64,000 nt of DNA from Nocardioides hwasunensis (GCF_014779665.1 NZ_JACXYY010000004.1:124001-188000), one strand, 5' to 3'; shown: positions 1-8,307, counted from the first letter of the stretch. A program made the numbers and translations. The notes: generated by a model not told the origin, from the sequence alone.

Positions 1-170
1 TCGGACGTGGTCTGGCCGGTGATGAACCCCTTCGAAAGCGGCGGGCGCTGGTAGGGCAAGTGGGGTTCGTCGCCGACAAGCGCGATAGGCTCCTGGTAGC
101 CGAGCTCGCGGAGGCTGACGGCAGCCTGGAGGCCGGCCTGGCAGGCGCCCACGATGACGACGCCGCTCAC
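1..170 (-). CDS. FAD-dependent ferredoxin reductase, N-terminal part (runs off the window)
   Basis: The reverse-strand translation starts with GTG and reads VSGVVIVGACQAGLQAAVSL, then continues through a segment ending RPPLSKGF. This is the N-terminal FAD-binding Rossmann strand-loop-helix of the putidaredoxin-reductase type, including the PYQRPPLSK signature of that family. The second glycine of GxGxxG is Cys here (GACQAG), which is unusual. The GTG start overlaps the TGA of the upstream ferredoxin gene by four bases (GTGA), so the two are translationally coupled. Its likely role is NAD(P)H-dependent reduction of the ferredoxins that serve the P450s of this cluster. Only about 56 residues are visible; the rest lies left of base 1. 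Confidence 0.85.
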   Translation of the reverse strand, partial: MSGVVIVGACQAGLQAAVSLRELGYQEPIALVGDEPHLPYQRPPLSKGFITGQTTS

Positions 171-490
171 ATCTGGCTCTCGGGGATCTCGACCCTGACG
201 CCGTCGACGTGGTCACCCATCACGAGCTGGCATGACAGCCGGGAGTTGCACAGGCGCTCGCACGCGGTCGTGTCGAGAAGCTCGTCCTCGAACTGTCCGA
301 CGGGGTCGAAGCGGTCGGCGAGCTCCTGCTCGACGTAGACGTGGCAGGTCGCGCAAGAGCAGGAGCCGCCGCAGTCGGCGACGATCCCCTCGATGCCGTG
401 CTGCTGGGCAGCCGACATGATCGAGGTGCCTGCGTCGACGGCGACCGTCTCTTCGGAGCCGTCCGATGAGACGAAGACGATCTTGGGCAC
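167..490 (-). CDS. [2Fe-2S] ferredoxin, adrenodoxin/putidaredoxin type
   Basis: This 107-residue protein starts VPKIVFVSSDG and carries the adrenodoxin-type cluster pattern C-x5-C-x2-C (Cys40, Cys46, Cys49) with the fourth ligand at Cys87. This class passes single electrons from an FAD reductase to a P450. I chose the GTG at 490 because an AGGAGG ribosome site lies five bases upstream and the homologous N-terminus begins there; a longer frame to 529 would run through the operator. The reductase gene follows with a four-base overlap. A copy of the cluster-wide palindrome (510-521) sits 19 bases before the start. Confidence 0.93.
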   Translation of the reverse strand: MPKIVFVSSDGSEETVAVDAGTSIMSAAQQHGIEGIVADCGGSCSCATCHVYVEQELADRFDPVGQFEDELLDTTACERLCNSRLSCQLVMGDHVDGVRVEIPESQM

Positions 491-509
491 AAGGGCCTCC
501 TGGGTGAAC

Positions 510-521
510 GAACGAACGTTC
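510..521. promoter_or_regulatory. TetR-type operator, site 1 of 8
   Basis: GAACGAACGTTC has one mismatch to the cluster core GAACGATCGTTC. It lies within a larger interrupted repeat, GTGAACG-N6-CGTTCAC (504-523), so two registers are possible. It is 19 bases before the ferredoxin start and probably overlaps its promoter. Confidence 0.65.
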
Positions 522-681
522 ACCAACACTAGAAAGACGACCTCCCGAAGTCAAGGCCGGATGTGCCGACCGTCACGTGGCTGGCGTGGCCGGCGTCGTC
601 GCGACACCGACACATGGGGCGTGGCTTGACATGACGCCGGCGCGGCCCCGAGGAGGGGAGGCGTACGACGGCGGGCGGGCG

Positions 682-1332
682 TCAGACGGCCGAACTGGCC
701 GTCGAAGCGGCGATCTGCGTGTGCCCGGGGTCGGGGCAGTTCTCGTCATGGAAGGCGGCGTCGAGGTGGAGCATGTCGAAGGCGAAGCCGACGTAGATGG
801 CGGCGATGTCGGTGGTGTCGTGGCTGCCCGAGGAGCGGTACCACTGGCTGACTCCGAGGCCCATCGCGATCAGGCTGAGCGTGGCGAACTTGCCCTGCGG
901 CTGCTTAAAGTAGCTCTGGGCAAAGCCGCGCTCGATGATCGCCTCGAGGGCGTGGGTGTACTGGTCTCGCTGGCCGTGGACGACCTGCATGCGCTCGTCG
1001 GAGAGGTGGCGCCATTGCGTGTTGCCGATGCGAGCCTCACCGCGGTGAGTTGCGTGGTATGTCACGTGGGCAGAGACGAAGGCCTCGAGCTGGGCTACCG
1101 GGCATGTGCTGACGCCCTCGGCGCGGGCGGCGTTGACGAGCAGGTCGCCCATGGTGCGCGAGATGATCTTCCACAGCATCTCCTCCTTGGAGGCGGTGTG
1201 GTTGTAGATGTTCGCGGTGCTGACGCCGACCTCGGACGCGAGGTCGCGGATCGAGGTGCCGACGAAACCGTACTTCGCGAAGAGCCGAACGGCCGCTCGT
1301 TCAATGGCGGCTGCTGAGTTCTGCCTTGCCAC
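682..1332 (-). CDS. TetR/AcrR-family transcriptional regulator, candidate regulator of the catabolic cluster
   Basis: A 216-residue protein with a typical TetR N-terminal helix-turn-helix: AAIERAAVRLFAKYGFVGTSIRDLASEVGVSTANIYNHTASKEEML covers about residues 8-55, followed by an all-helical ligand domain. The GTG at 1332 was chosen because GGGAGG lies six bases upstream; an in-frame start at 1383 would add residues that do not belong to the family. It lies 96 bases behind the luciferase-like monooxygenase gene and may be cotranscribed with it from the operator at 2671-2682. No copy of the palindrome lies directly in front of this gene. It is the only TetR regulator in the part of the cluster that carries the palindromes, so I infer it binds them; the ligand is unknown. 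Confidence 0.9.
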   Translation of the reverse strand: MARQNSAAAIERAAVRLFAKYGFVGTSIRDLASEVGVSTANIYNHTASKEEMLWKIISRTMGDLLVNAARAEGVSTCPVAQLEAFVSAHVTYHATHRGEARIGNTQWRHLSDERMQVVHGQRDQYTHALEAIIERGFAQSYFKQPQGKFATLSLIAMGLGVSQWYRSSGSHDTTDIAAIYVGFAFDMLHLDAAFHDENCPDPGHTQIAASTASSAV

Positions 1333-1428
1333 GCCGGACCTCCCGTTGGTGCGGAGCCGTCTGGCCACACAGCCGGCCGGCATCCGCAGACTAACGCAGC
1401 GTCGAGGATTCCTCGCGCCGCAGACCGC

Positions 1429-2610
1429 TCAGGAACGGGCGCCGGTGGGCTCCCGGGTCTCACGCTCGGCTTGGTAGCGGGCGGTCGCCGCCGCCTGCGA
1501 GGCCGACGTCGCCTTGACGCTGGCGCCTGCCGACGCGACCAGGCGGTCGTGGGAGTCGACCACCGACTCTAGGGCGCCGGTGAAGTGGGGCATCACCTGC
1601 TCAGCGAAGAGCTCGTAGCTGCGCATCGTGGCCGAGAACGAGGCGTAGTCGGCGCCCTGCATGAGGTAGGTGCCGTAGCCCCCGGACTTCTCCTCCAAGC
1701 GCTTGAGCTGGGCCACCGCCATCTCAGGCGTGCCTATGACGCCCTTGCCGGTCTCGTTCATGACGTCGACGAGCTCGCTGATGTCGGTGAACTCGCCGCT
1801 GGTCGTCGGGGAGACGTGCTTCATGTAGTTCATCAGCCAGAGGAAGCCGTGCTCCATGTTCTTCTTGGCCTGCTCCAGCGACTCGGCAATATGCATCGGT
1901 CCCATCAGCCGCCAGGTCGAGCGGTCGGCGACGTGGCCGTGCTCCTGGGCCTCGACCTCCAGCACGTCCCAGTGGCCGGCGAGCCGGTCGACGGCGGCGG
2001 GGTCGGTGGCGGCCAGCGAGAGCAGGCTCAGGCCGAGGCGGCCCGCGAGCTTGGGCCCGGTGGGCGAGACCGCGGCGGTGACGGCGATCTCGAAGTCGGA
2101 GTAGGGCCGGAGCTGGAGCGCGCCGTCGCGGAGGATGAACCAGTCAGACTCGTGGGTCACCGTCTCGCCAGCGAAGAGCCGAAGCATCACGCCGAGCGCC
2201 TCCTCCATTCGTTCGCGCTGGGTGGAGGGCTCGATGCCGAGGGTGGTGGCGTCCTGCAGCAGCTGGCCGGGCCCGACGCCGAACATCATCCGCCCGCGCG
2301 TCATGTGGTCGAGCTGCACGATGCGATCGGCAAGCATGAACGGGTGGTGGTACGGCAGCGAGCTGACGCCGGTGCCGAGGCGGATGTGCTTGGTCCGCTC
2401 GGCGGCCGCGGCGATCATCAGCTCCGGCGAGGCGATGGTCTCGACGCCGCTGGAGTGGTGCTCACCGAACCAGATCTCGTGAAAACCGAGGGCATCGAGG
2501 TGGTCGACGATCTCCAGGTCGCGGCGGATGGCGAGCGTGGGATTCACCCCGACGAGGTGGTACGGCCCGGTGAAGACCCCGAACTTCAGTCCTCGCGACT
2601 TCGCACTCAT
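1429..2610 (-). CDS. LLM-class (luciferase-like) flavin-dependent monooxygenase, limonene-monooxygenase-like
   Basis: This 393-residue protein has the bacterial luciferase-like TIM-barrel fold signature: KFGVFTGPYH near the N-terminus, GFHEIWFGEHHSSG, the RTKHIRLGTGV strand and HPFMLADRIVQLD. Such enzymes use reduced flavin supplied by a separate reductase to insert oxygen into organic substrates. The N-terminal half recalls proteins annotated as limonene 1,2-monooxygenase, but family members vary widely in substrate. The flavin reductase-IclR fusion gene directly upstream (ending at 2688) is the obvious FMNH2 supplier. The C-terminal 40 residues are Ala/Ser/Arg rich and look disordered. The operator at 2671-2682 is 60 bases upstream. 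The substrate is unknown. Confidence 0.88.
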   Translation of the reverse strand: MSAKSRGLKFGVFTGPYHLVGVNPTLAIRRDLEIVDHLDALGFHEIWFGEHHSSGVETIASPELMIAAAAERTKHIRLGTGVSSLPYHHPFMLADRIVQLDHMTRGRMMFGVGPGQLLQDATTLGIEPSTQRERMEEALGVMLRLFAGETVTHESDWFILRDGALQLRPYSDFEIAVTAAVSPTGPKLAGRLGLSLLSLAATDPAAVDRLAGHWDVLEVEAQEHGHVADRSTWRLMGPMHIAESLEQAKKNMEHGFLWLMNYMKHVSPTTSGEFTDISELVDVMNETGKGVIGTPEMAVAQLKRLEEKSGGYGTYLMQGADYASFSATMRSYELFAEQVMPHFTGALESVVDSHDRLVASAGASVKATSASQAAATARYQAERETREPTGARS

Positions 2611-2670
2611 GCCTGTTGCTCCTTCGACCTAATGATCTGATTACTTGCTCTGACCTACACGAAACTGGAT

Positions 2671-2682
2671 GAACGATCGTTC
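2671..2682. promoter_or_regulatory. TetR-type operator, site 2 of 8 (perfect)
   Basis: The core GAACGATCGTTC sits in a perfect 16-bp palindrome, ATGAACGATCGTTCAT (2669-2684). It lies in the 77-base gap between the flavin reductase fusion gene and the luciferase-like gene, so the latter has its own regulated promoter. Confidence 0.8.
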
Positions 2683-2687
2683 ATAAA

Positions 2688-3959
2688 CTACTGGGCGTGG
2701 TGGGACGTGTCAACGGTCACAGACGCCTCGGTGACCCGCGGCTCGAACTCGCGCCGTACGAGCGGCAGGGTCTCGGCGACAAGGGCCGAGATCCGGTTGG
2801 CGGCGGCCACGATGCGCTGCGACATGATGGCGATCTCGTGGCCGGCGAGGCTGCGGTAGCCGAACGCGTTGAGCGCGAACAGCACCCCGCCGTCGGGTGC
2901 GAACACCGGCGCGCCGATGTGGCGGATCGCGTAGGTGCGGTCGGGCGAGACTACCTCGGGCTCAGTGTCCTCGAGCCGGATGTCGGCGATCGACCGGTCC
3001 AGCGCCTCGCGCTGCTCGTCAGTGGGGTTGGCGACCGACGCGTTGGACACCGCGATGTCGAAGGCCACCTGCCGCTCGCTCATCAGTCCGAGCGACCAGC
3101 CCCGGTCGCGTACGCGCTGGAGGACGTTCTCGGCCTCGGCGCGCGACCCGACGCTTCGCTCGGCGCGGTCGAGCCAGTCGCCTGCCGCGACCTCGTCCCA
3201 GGCGACGACGTAGGAGCCCATCGGGGGTACGAGCGGCACGCGTGCGCCGACGCGACTGGTCACGCCGTGCTCGCGGAAGCTGTTGCCGGCCGAGGAGACG
3301 ACGATCATCTCCTCGCCCCGCAGCACCATGGCGAGCACCTCCATGTCGAGCTCGGCGGCCAGCGCCTCCATCACCGACCGTCCGACGGTCGTGGCCTGGA
3401 GGGGCTCGAGCAGCCCGGCCTCGTCCCAAGCGGCCATCGACAGCGAGGAGAAGCGACCGTAGCCGCCCTGAAAGAAGAGCAGCGGCAGCTGCTCGTGGCC
3501 GGCCCCGATGCCGAGGACGTCCCCGAGCACGAAGTAGTGGTCGCCGGCGTCGGTGACCGAATGCAGGTCACACTCGATCCACGCGACCGACCCGGAGAGC
3601 ACCGGCGCACCCGTGCGCGGGCCGGGGGTCCAGCCCAGGCCCTGGAACTTGTCGGCGCCCTTGGCCGCGAACTGCCGGCAGACCGGCGCCTGGTCGGCAC
3701 TCAGCACGTTGACGCAGAATCGGCTCGCCTCCCGGATCCGCGGGAAGCTCGACGACGAACGGTCGGGCAGGAAGCCGACCAGCGGCGGGTCGAGCGAGAC
3801 TGAGGTGAATGACCCGACCGTCATGCCGACTGGCTCACCCGACGCGCTTATCGCGGTCACCACGACCACACCGGTGGGGAAGCGGCCGAGCACCTTGCGG
3901 AACTGCGCGGAGTCGAAGTCGACCTCGCCTGCGGAAGGAGTGGCGGACACGGCGATCAC
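2688..3959 (-). CDS. Flavin reductase fused to an IclR-type effector-binding domain
   Basis: This is a two-domain protein of 423 residues. Residues about 15-175 form an HpaC-like flavin reductase domain (FRKVLGRFPTGVVVVTA, GMTVGSFTSVSLDPPLVGF, the SRFCVNVLS strand and a GDHYFVLGDVL segment); single-domain relatives end there at about 160-190 residues. Residues about 190-405 resemble the C-terminal ligand-sensing domain of IclR regulators (VGRSVMEALAAELDMEVLAMVLRGEEMIVV, the WSLGLMSE segment, DRTYAIRHIGAPVFAPDGGVLFALNAFG) without an IclR winged-helix DNA-binding domain. I infer that a ligand, perhaps the pathway substrate, gates flavin reduction. The ATG overlaps the preceding citrate-synthase-like gene by four bases (ATGA). 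It probably supplies FMNH2 to the luciferase-like enzyme. Confidence 0.85.
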   Translation of the reverse strand: MIAVSATPSAGEVDFDSAQFRKVLGRFPTGVVVVTAISASGEPVGMTVGSFTSVSLDPPLVGFLPDRSSSSFPRIREASRFCVNVLSADQAPVCRQFAAKGADKFQGLGWTPGPRTGAPVLSGSVAWIECDLHSVTDAGDHYFVLGDVLGIGAGHEQLPLLFFQGGYGRFSSLSMAAWDEAGLLEPLQATTVGRSVMEALAAELDMEVLAMVLRGEEMIVVSSAGNSFREHGVTSRVGARVPLVPPMGSYVVAWDEVAAGDWLDRAERSVGSRAEAENVLQRVRDRGWSLGLMSERQVAFDIAVSNASVANPTDEQREALDRSIADIRLEDTEPEVVSPDRTYAIRHIGAPVFAPDGGVLFALNAFGYRSLAGHEIAIMSQRIVAAANRISALVAETLPLVRREFEPRVTEASVTVDTSHHAQ

Positions 3960-4771
3960 CCCTGCCCGTCGATCGAGCGCGGTCCGGTGCCTTCGTAGGC
4001 CACCTCGTCGTCGGTCGCGAGCAGGCGGAAGCTCGTACTGGTCTCCATCTCTTCCAGCACGTGAGCCGACAGCCCGGCGGCGCGGGCGACGAAGTTGATG
4101 GCCCGAATGATGTCGGGCGGCATCCCGATGTCAATGGCCACGCAGGCGATGGCGCCGTCGACGTTCATCGGGATCGGGCGACCCTTGCGCTCGGCGATGA
4201 CGACCTCGGCGGCGAGCCCGACCGCCAGTGCGGTGCCGTCGACGCCGAGGTCGAAGGCGTATTCGATCAGGCGCCGAGCGCGGGGGTCGCCGTCGGGGTG
4301 AAGCGGCTGGCCGTAGCCCGGGATCCGCTGACCCAGGGCCTCATAATGGTCGACGAATGCCTCGGCCGCGGCACGCGCCTCGGACGAGTCGTGGGTCACT
4401 GAGCCCTCGAGCCCCGCGGTCGCGCGGAGCAGGCCGCGGCCCATCTCGATCCCGACCCCGCCCTGGACGTCGCCGAAGGTGAGGATGCCGGCGGCGACGG
4501 CCGCCTGAAGCGGGGCGCCGCACGAGGCGACGGTGCGCGAGATGGCCGACGACGGGGTGATCCCGCGATCACAGGCCGAGATCATCAGCGCGTTGAGCGC
4601 CTTTCCCTGCGCCTCGGTCGGCAGCTCGCCGACAGTCAGGAGATAGAAGGTCGAGGCGAAGTCGACCGAGCGCGACAGCTCGGAGAGGTCGTACCCCCGG
4701 ATCCGGACCCCCTCTGCGGAGGCGTCGGTGATCTTGGTACGCCAGCGGGGCTCGGGCGTGTGGGTGGTCAT
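3956..4771 (-). CDS. Citrate synthase-like / citryl-CoA lyase-like protein with both catalytic His replaced
   Basis: A short (271-residue) member of the citrate synthase superfamily; full citrate synthases have about 370-430 residues. The recognisable family blocks are VDFASTFYLLTVGELP, GDVQGGVGIEMGRGL (where the family has HGGA), IPGYGQPLHPDGDPRA (where the family has GxGH followed by DPRA) and PMNVDGAIACVAIDIGMP with the conserved NVD. By motif alignment the two catalytic His positions are Gln (Q103 and Q155), while Asp205 is kept. A carbon-carbon lyase or ligase acting on a CoA thioester is the family expectation, but the active site is altered. The gene is coupled by ATGA overlaps to the P450 upstream and the flavin reductase downstream. 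Confidence 0.75.
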   Translation of the reverse strand: MTTHTPEPRWRTKITDASAEGVRIRGYDLSELSRSVDFASTFYLLTVGELPTEAQGKALNALMISACDRGITPSSAISRTVASCGAPLQAAVAAGILTFGDVQGGVGIEMGRGLLRATAGLEGSVTHDSSEARAAAEAFVDHYEALGQRIPGYGQPLHPDGDPRARRLIEYAFDLGVDGTALAVGLAAEVVIAERKGRPIPMNVDGAIACVAIDIGMPPDIIRAINFVARAAGLSAHVLEEMETSTSFRLLATDDEVAYEGTGPRSIDGQG

Positions 4772-6051
4772 GAGGCTCCTACGGTCGGGGCGTGGTCGGA
4801 CGTCTGGTCGGAGATCTGGTCGGGGCCGAGGGCCACCGGGTAGCTGCTCCAGTGCAGTGGCCGGGTGTGGGTCGTGGTGGGGACCGGCGGGCGCGTGGGG
4901 TGGGGTCGTACGTCCTCGACAAGGAGGGCGTGCATCATGGCCGGCACCAGCCCGTAAGGGCGCCCGCGGCGGTTCTCAGCGCTGGCGAGGATGCCGCCGG
5001 CGACGCGCTGGCCCATGCACTGGTGCATGCCGAGGCCGAAGCTCAGGCCGACCGGCCGCGCCTGCACGGAGGCGGGGCGATAGGGGTTGAACCGGTCGGC
5101 GTCGGGGCCGAACACCGAGGTGTCGTGGTTGACCGCCTCGGCGTCGATGTGGACGATCTCGCCGGCCTCGATGGTGAGCCCGCTGCGAGTGGTGACGGTC
5201 TCGGTCGCCTGTCGCACCATGTCGGGCGTTGGCGGGTGCAGCCGCAGCGACTCGAGCACGAACCGCTGCACCAGGCCCTTGTCGGCCACCAGCGCCTCGC
5301 GGTCCTCGGGGTGCTCGCGCAGCCACTCGAAGGTCAGGTGCAGGCTGCGCAGCAGGGTAGAGGTCGAGCTGTTGCTGCCGGCCATCACGTAGACGGCGAT
5401 CTCGTGCAGGACGGTGTCACGGTCGAGGCCGATGCCGTCGCCGCGGGCGAGCACCGCGGTCAGCACGTCGACGTTGGTCCGGGGGTCGGTCGGGTTGTCG
5501 ACGTCGGCGAGCAGCGCCGTACGCCTCTCGATCGACGGGGTCAGGAAGTCGCGGTCGAAAGCGTCGAGCGCCTCGGCGGCCTCACGGCGTACGTCGTCGG
5601 GGTCGCGGGTCGTGTGCGCGATGACCAGCGCCTCGGCGAATCGGCGGATGTGGTCGGCGAGCCGTCGGATGTCGTCCATGCCGTCGACATCGATACCCGC
5701 CGCGGCCGCCGCGGTCGTGAGCATCCACTCGATGCCGATGGCGGCCAGATCTGCCTCGCCCTGCGCGACCTGGGGGCCGAGCACCATCGGGATGGTCGTG
5801 GGGAACACGTCGTTCTCGAAGGCGGTGACCGCGGCCAGGGTGAAGACGGGCGACTCGAGCTCGCGGCGCATCCGGTGCTCGTCGCCGTGGAGGGTGACCA
5901 GCGAGCCGTCCATGAGGTGGGAGCCGTCATAGAGCGCCTGGCGCAGGGTGGGCAGCTGGAGGAGCTCGGCGGCGTCGCGCCACGTCTCGACCCGTCGTCG
6001 CGCGGACGGCGCACCCTCGTCTTGGACCAGACTCCTCACGGCTGCTCCCAT
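4768..6051 (-). CDS. Cytochrome P450 (first of three)
   Basis: A 427-residue soluble bacterial P450. The visible motifs are the K-helix ESLR (267-270) and the heme loop FGLGMHQCMG with thiolate Cys345. The I-helix motif reads AGSNSST (224-230): the usual acidic residue is Asn227 and the usual Thr is Ser228, so the canonical acid-alcohol pair for O2 activation is absent. A C-terminal tail rich in Pro, Thr and His follows the heme domain. I take the ATG at 6051; an adjacent TTG at 6054 is possible and no clear Shine-Dalgarno site is visible. It heads an operon with the citrate-synthase-like and flavin reductase fusion genes, and operator site 3 lies 11 bases before the start. The substrate is unknown. 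Confidence 0.93.
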   Translation of the reverse strand: MGAAVRSLVQDEGAPSARRRVETWRDAAELLQLPTLRQALYDGSHLMDGSLVTLHGDEHRMRRELESPVFTLAAVTAFENDVFPTTIPMVLGPQVAQGEADLAAIGIEWMLTTAAAAAGIDVDGMDDIRRLADHIRRFAEALVIAHTTRDPDDVRREAAEALDAFDRDFLTPSIERRTALLADVDNPTDPRTNVDVLTAVLARGDGIGLDRDTVLHEIAVYVMAGSNSSTSTLLRSLHLTFEWLREHPEDREALVADKGLVQRFVLESLRLHPPTPDMVRQATETVTTRSGLTIEAGEIVHIDAEAVNHDTSVFGPDADRFNPYRPASVQARPVGLSFGLGMHQCMGQRVAGGILASAENRRGRPYGLVPAMMHALLVEDVRPHPTRPPVPTTTHTRPLHWSSYPVALGPDQISDQTSDHAPTVGAS

Positions 6052-6062
6052 CAAAGGTGGAC

Positions 6063-6074
6063 GAATGTTCGTTC
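6063..6074. promoter_or_regulatory. TetR-type operator, site 3 of 8 (degenerate)
   Basis: GAATGTTCGTTC on the + strand has two mismatches to the core. It is only 11 bases before the P450 start and 69 bases from site 4, in the divergent promoter region shared with the CoA-transferase gene. Confidence 0.55.
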
Positions 6075-6143
6075 ATGAAGTGAAGGCCGTCACAACTTCT
6101 TTGTCAAGACGCTTGACGCCATGAAGGACCATTCCTAGGGTGT

Positions 6144-6155
6144 GAACGATCGTTC
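6144..6155. promoter_or_regulatory. TetR-type operator, site 4 of 8 (perfect core)
   Basis: GAACGATCGTTC lies 16 bases before the CoA-transferase ATG at 6172. The arrangement fits a repressor covering the transcription start of the rightward unit. Confidence 0.75.
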
Positions 6156-6171
6156 GTTTCCAGGAGGTTCC

Positions 6172-7377
6172 ATGACCCGCCCCTTGTCCGGCATCCGCGT
6201 CCTCGAGGTGGGGCAGTACATCGCCGCCCCCTACTGCGCAATGACGCTCGCCGATCAGGGGGCCGAGGTAATCAAGGTCGAGCGGTCCGGCACGGGGGAC
6301 CCGCGTCGCCACTACGACCCGCTCTACGAGAAGGACGGGCGCTCGATGAGCGGCGGCTTCATCGGCTACAACCGCAACAAGCAGAGCGTCAGCATCAACC
6401 TCGCGACGCCCGAGGGCGTGGAGCTCTTCCGTCTGCTCTCCGACACCGCCGACGTGATCGTGGAGAACCTCCATCCGGGAGCGATGGCCAAGTACGGCAT
6501 AGCCTACGACGACCTCAAGACGACCAACCCCGGCCTGATCTACTGCGCGATCAGCGGCTTCGGCCGCCTCGCCGGGCATGAGGGCCCCTACAGCGGGCAG
6601 CGCGCCTTCGACGCGACCGTCCAGGCGATGTCGGGTTTCGCGTCGGTCGTCGGGCAGCCCGGCGGCGAGCCGACCCTCGGCTCCGCGGCGATGGCCGACA
6701 TCTACACCGGGCTGGCGGGCGCCACCGCGATCGGCTTCGCCCTCGTGGGCCGCGCGACCACCGGTCACGGCACCTTCATCGACCAGGCGATGTACGACAC
6801 GATGGTCTCCCTCGTCGAGCGCCCGCTCCTCCTGCACGCGCTCACCGGCTACGTGCCCAAGCCCGGCGTCGACCTCTACTCCCCTCTCGGCATCATCGGC
6901 GCCAAGGACGGCTCCATCACCCTTGTGCTCCCGACCGAGCTGATGTGGCAGCGGTTCTGCAACGCGCTGGGCCGCGACGACCTGGTCGCCGACCCGCGGC
7001 TGTCCACCACGCTCCAGCGCGCCGAGCGATTCCACGACCTCATCAAGCCCGAGGCCGAGAAGTGGACGCTGCTGCGCACGCGCGACGAGCTGATCGCCGA
7101 GTTCGACGCCGTCGGCCTGCCGGTGGGTTCGATCCAGACCATCGACGAGGTGTTCGGTGCCGAGCATGTGCAGTCGCGCCGGATCCGATTCGACATCGAG
7201 GACCCCTCGATCGGCACCGTGCCGAGCGTGCGCACGCCGATGCTCTACTCCGACTACGACCTGCCCGCCCGCGAGGCCCCGCCCACCCTGGGCCAGCACA
7301 ACCGCGAGATCTACGGCGACGGGCTCGGCCTCTCCGCCGACGAGCTCGAGCGACTCGAGGCCGCGGGCGTCATCTGA
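6172..7377 (+). CDS. Class III CoA-transferase (CaiB/BaiF family)
   Basis: A 401-residue member of the CaiB/BaiF family, which moves CoA between carboxylic acids. The N-terminal block LSGIRVLEVGQYIAAPYCAMTLADQGAEVIKVE is diagnostic, followed by NRNKQSVSINLATPEG, VIVENLHPGAMAKYG and the GHGTFIDQAMYD block. The ATG at 6172 is preceded by GGAGG at a good distance. An in-frame start at 6142 would lie inside the operator and is rejected. It is the only rightward gene in the left half of the cluster and reads convergently towards the dehydrogenase at 7495. It probably activates a pathway carboxylate by CoA transfer. Confidence 0.93.
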   Translation: MTRPLSGIRVLEVGQYIAAPYCAMTLADQGAEVIKVERSGTGDPRRHYDPLYEKDGRSMSGGFIGYNRNKQSVSINLATPEGVELFRLLSDTADVIVENLHPGAMAKYGIAYDDLKTTNPGLIYCAISGFGRLAGHEGPYSGQRAFDATVQAMSGFASVVGQPGGEPTLGSAAMADIYTGLAGATAIGFALVGRATTGHGTFIDQAMYDTMVSLVERPLLLHALTGYVPKPGVDLYSPLGIIGAKDGSITLVLPTELMWQRFCNALGRDDLVADPRLSTTLQRAERFHDLIKPEAEKWTLLRTRDELIAEFDAVGLPVGSIQTIDEVFGAEHVQSRRIRFDIEDPSIGTVPSVRTPMLYSDYDLPAREAPPTLGQHNREIYGDGLGLSADELERLEAAGVI

Positions 7378-7420
7378 CGCCCCTCCCCCGCCGTACGCCC
7401 GCTCCCTCTCCCAAGATCCG

Positions 7421-7468
7421 CATCATTCGTCTGGGCGATCGGGCGGCGTCGAGACCAGACGTTTGATG
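7421..7468. terminator. Imperfect inverted repeat between convergent genes
   Basis: CATCATTCGTCTGG (7421-7434) pairs with CCAGACGTTTGATG (7455-7468) with two mismatches and a 20-base loop. It lies between the converging CoA-transferase and dehydrogenase genes, so it is a plausible bidirectional terminator. No T-tract is present. Confidence 0.5.
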
Positions 7469-7494
7469 AGGACCATCCCCCGGGGGGTAGGAGG

Positions 7495-8307
7495 TCAGGC
7501 CTCGTCGTCGGCGCGGATCGGCGAGGCGGTGAGCGCACCGCCGTTGACGAAGATCGTCTGCCCGGAGACGTACGACGCATCGGGGCCGGCCAGGAACGCC
7601 ACGACGGACGCCAGTTCGTGGGGGCGGCCGACGCGCCGCAGCGGCGTTCGGGAGGCTACAGCGCGGTGCTGGTCCTCGGGGACGCGTCCGTTGGCGGTGG
7701 CGACCGAGTCAGTCATGGGCGTGGCGAAGAAGCCCGGGCCGACTGCGTTGACGCGGATGCCGTGGGGGCCGAGCTCGATCGCGAGGCTGGCCGTGAGTCC
7801 CATGACGCCGGCCTTGGCCGCGGCGTAGTTGGCCTGCCCAGCGCTCCCGAGCGCGGAGCGGCTGCTGATGTTGACGATCGAGCCGACGCCGTGAGCGGTC
7901 ATGTCGGGCACGAAGGCCCGCGCGACGTAGAACATTGAGGTCAGGTTGACTCCGAGCACGGTGTCCCAGTCGGCGTCGGAGATCTCCAGCAGGCCTCCGT
8001 CGCGCAGCACGCCCGCGTTGTTGACGACGACGTCGACTGATCCGAGGTCTGCGATGACCTCGCCCCGGAGCCGGTCGACCGACTGCGCGTCGGCGACGTC
8101 GCAGCCGAACGCAGCCGCCTCGCCGCCGTCGGCCTCGATCCGGGCGACCGTGTCGGCACCGCGGGCCTCGTCGAGGTCGACCACGGCGACCCGGGCGCCC
8201 TCGGCGCCCAGCCTGACCGCGATCGCGGCGCCCAGCCCGCTCGCGGCGCCAGTGACGACGGCGCATCGGCCGACGAGCCGGCGCGGGACGGCGGTCACGC
8301 CCGTCAC
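7495..8307 (-). CDS. Short-chain dehydrogenase/reductase (SDR)
   Basis: A 270-residue classical SDR. It has the cofactor motif TGAASGLG (about residues 19-26), VVDLDEA after the second strand (the acidic residues there suggest NAD(H) preference), NNAG (95-98), the catalytic Ser in VNISSRSA, and YAAAK. It acts as an NAD(P)-dependent alcohol/ketone oxidoreductase, perhaps a hydroxyacyl-CoA dehydrogenase step. It is the last gene of the long leftward operon that begins with the ABC transporter binding protein, and its ATG overlaps the stop of the acyl-CoA ligase gene (ATGA). Confidence 0.9.
   Translation of the reverse strand: MTGVTAVPRRLVGRCAVVTGAASGLGAAIAVRLGAEGARVAVVDLDEARGADTVARIEADGGEAAAFGCDVADAQSVDRLRGEVIADLGSVDVVVNNAGVLRDGGLLEISDADWDTVLGVNLTSMFYVARAFVPDMTAHGVGSIVNISSRSALGSAGQANYAAAKAGVMGLTASLAIELGPHGIRVNAVGPGFFATPMTDSVATANGRVPEDQHRAVASRTPLRRVGRPHELASVVAFLAGPDASYVSGQTIFVNGGALTASPIRADDEA

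Noticed and set aside
6142..6171. Upstream in-frame start for the CoA-transferase
   Set aside because: It would put the operator palindrome inside the coding sequence; ATG 6172 has a good GGAGG site.
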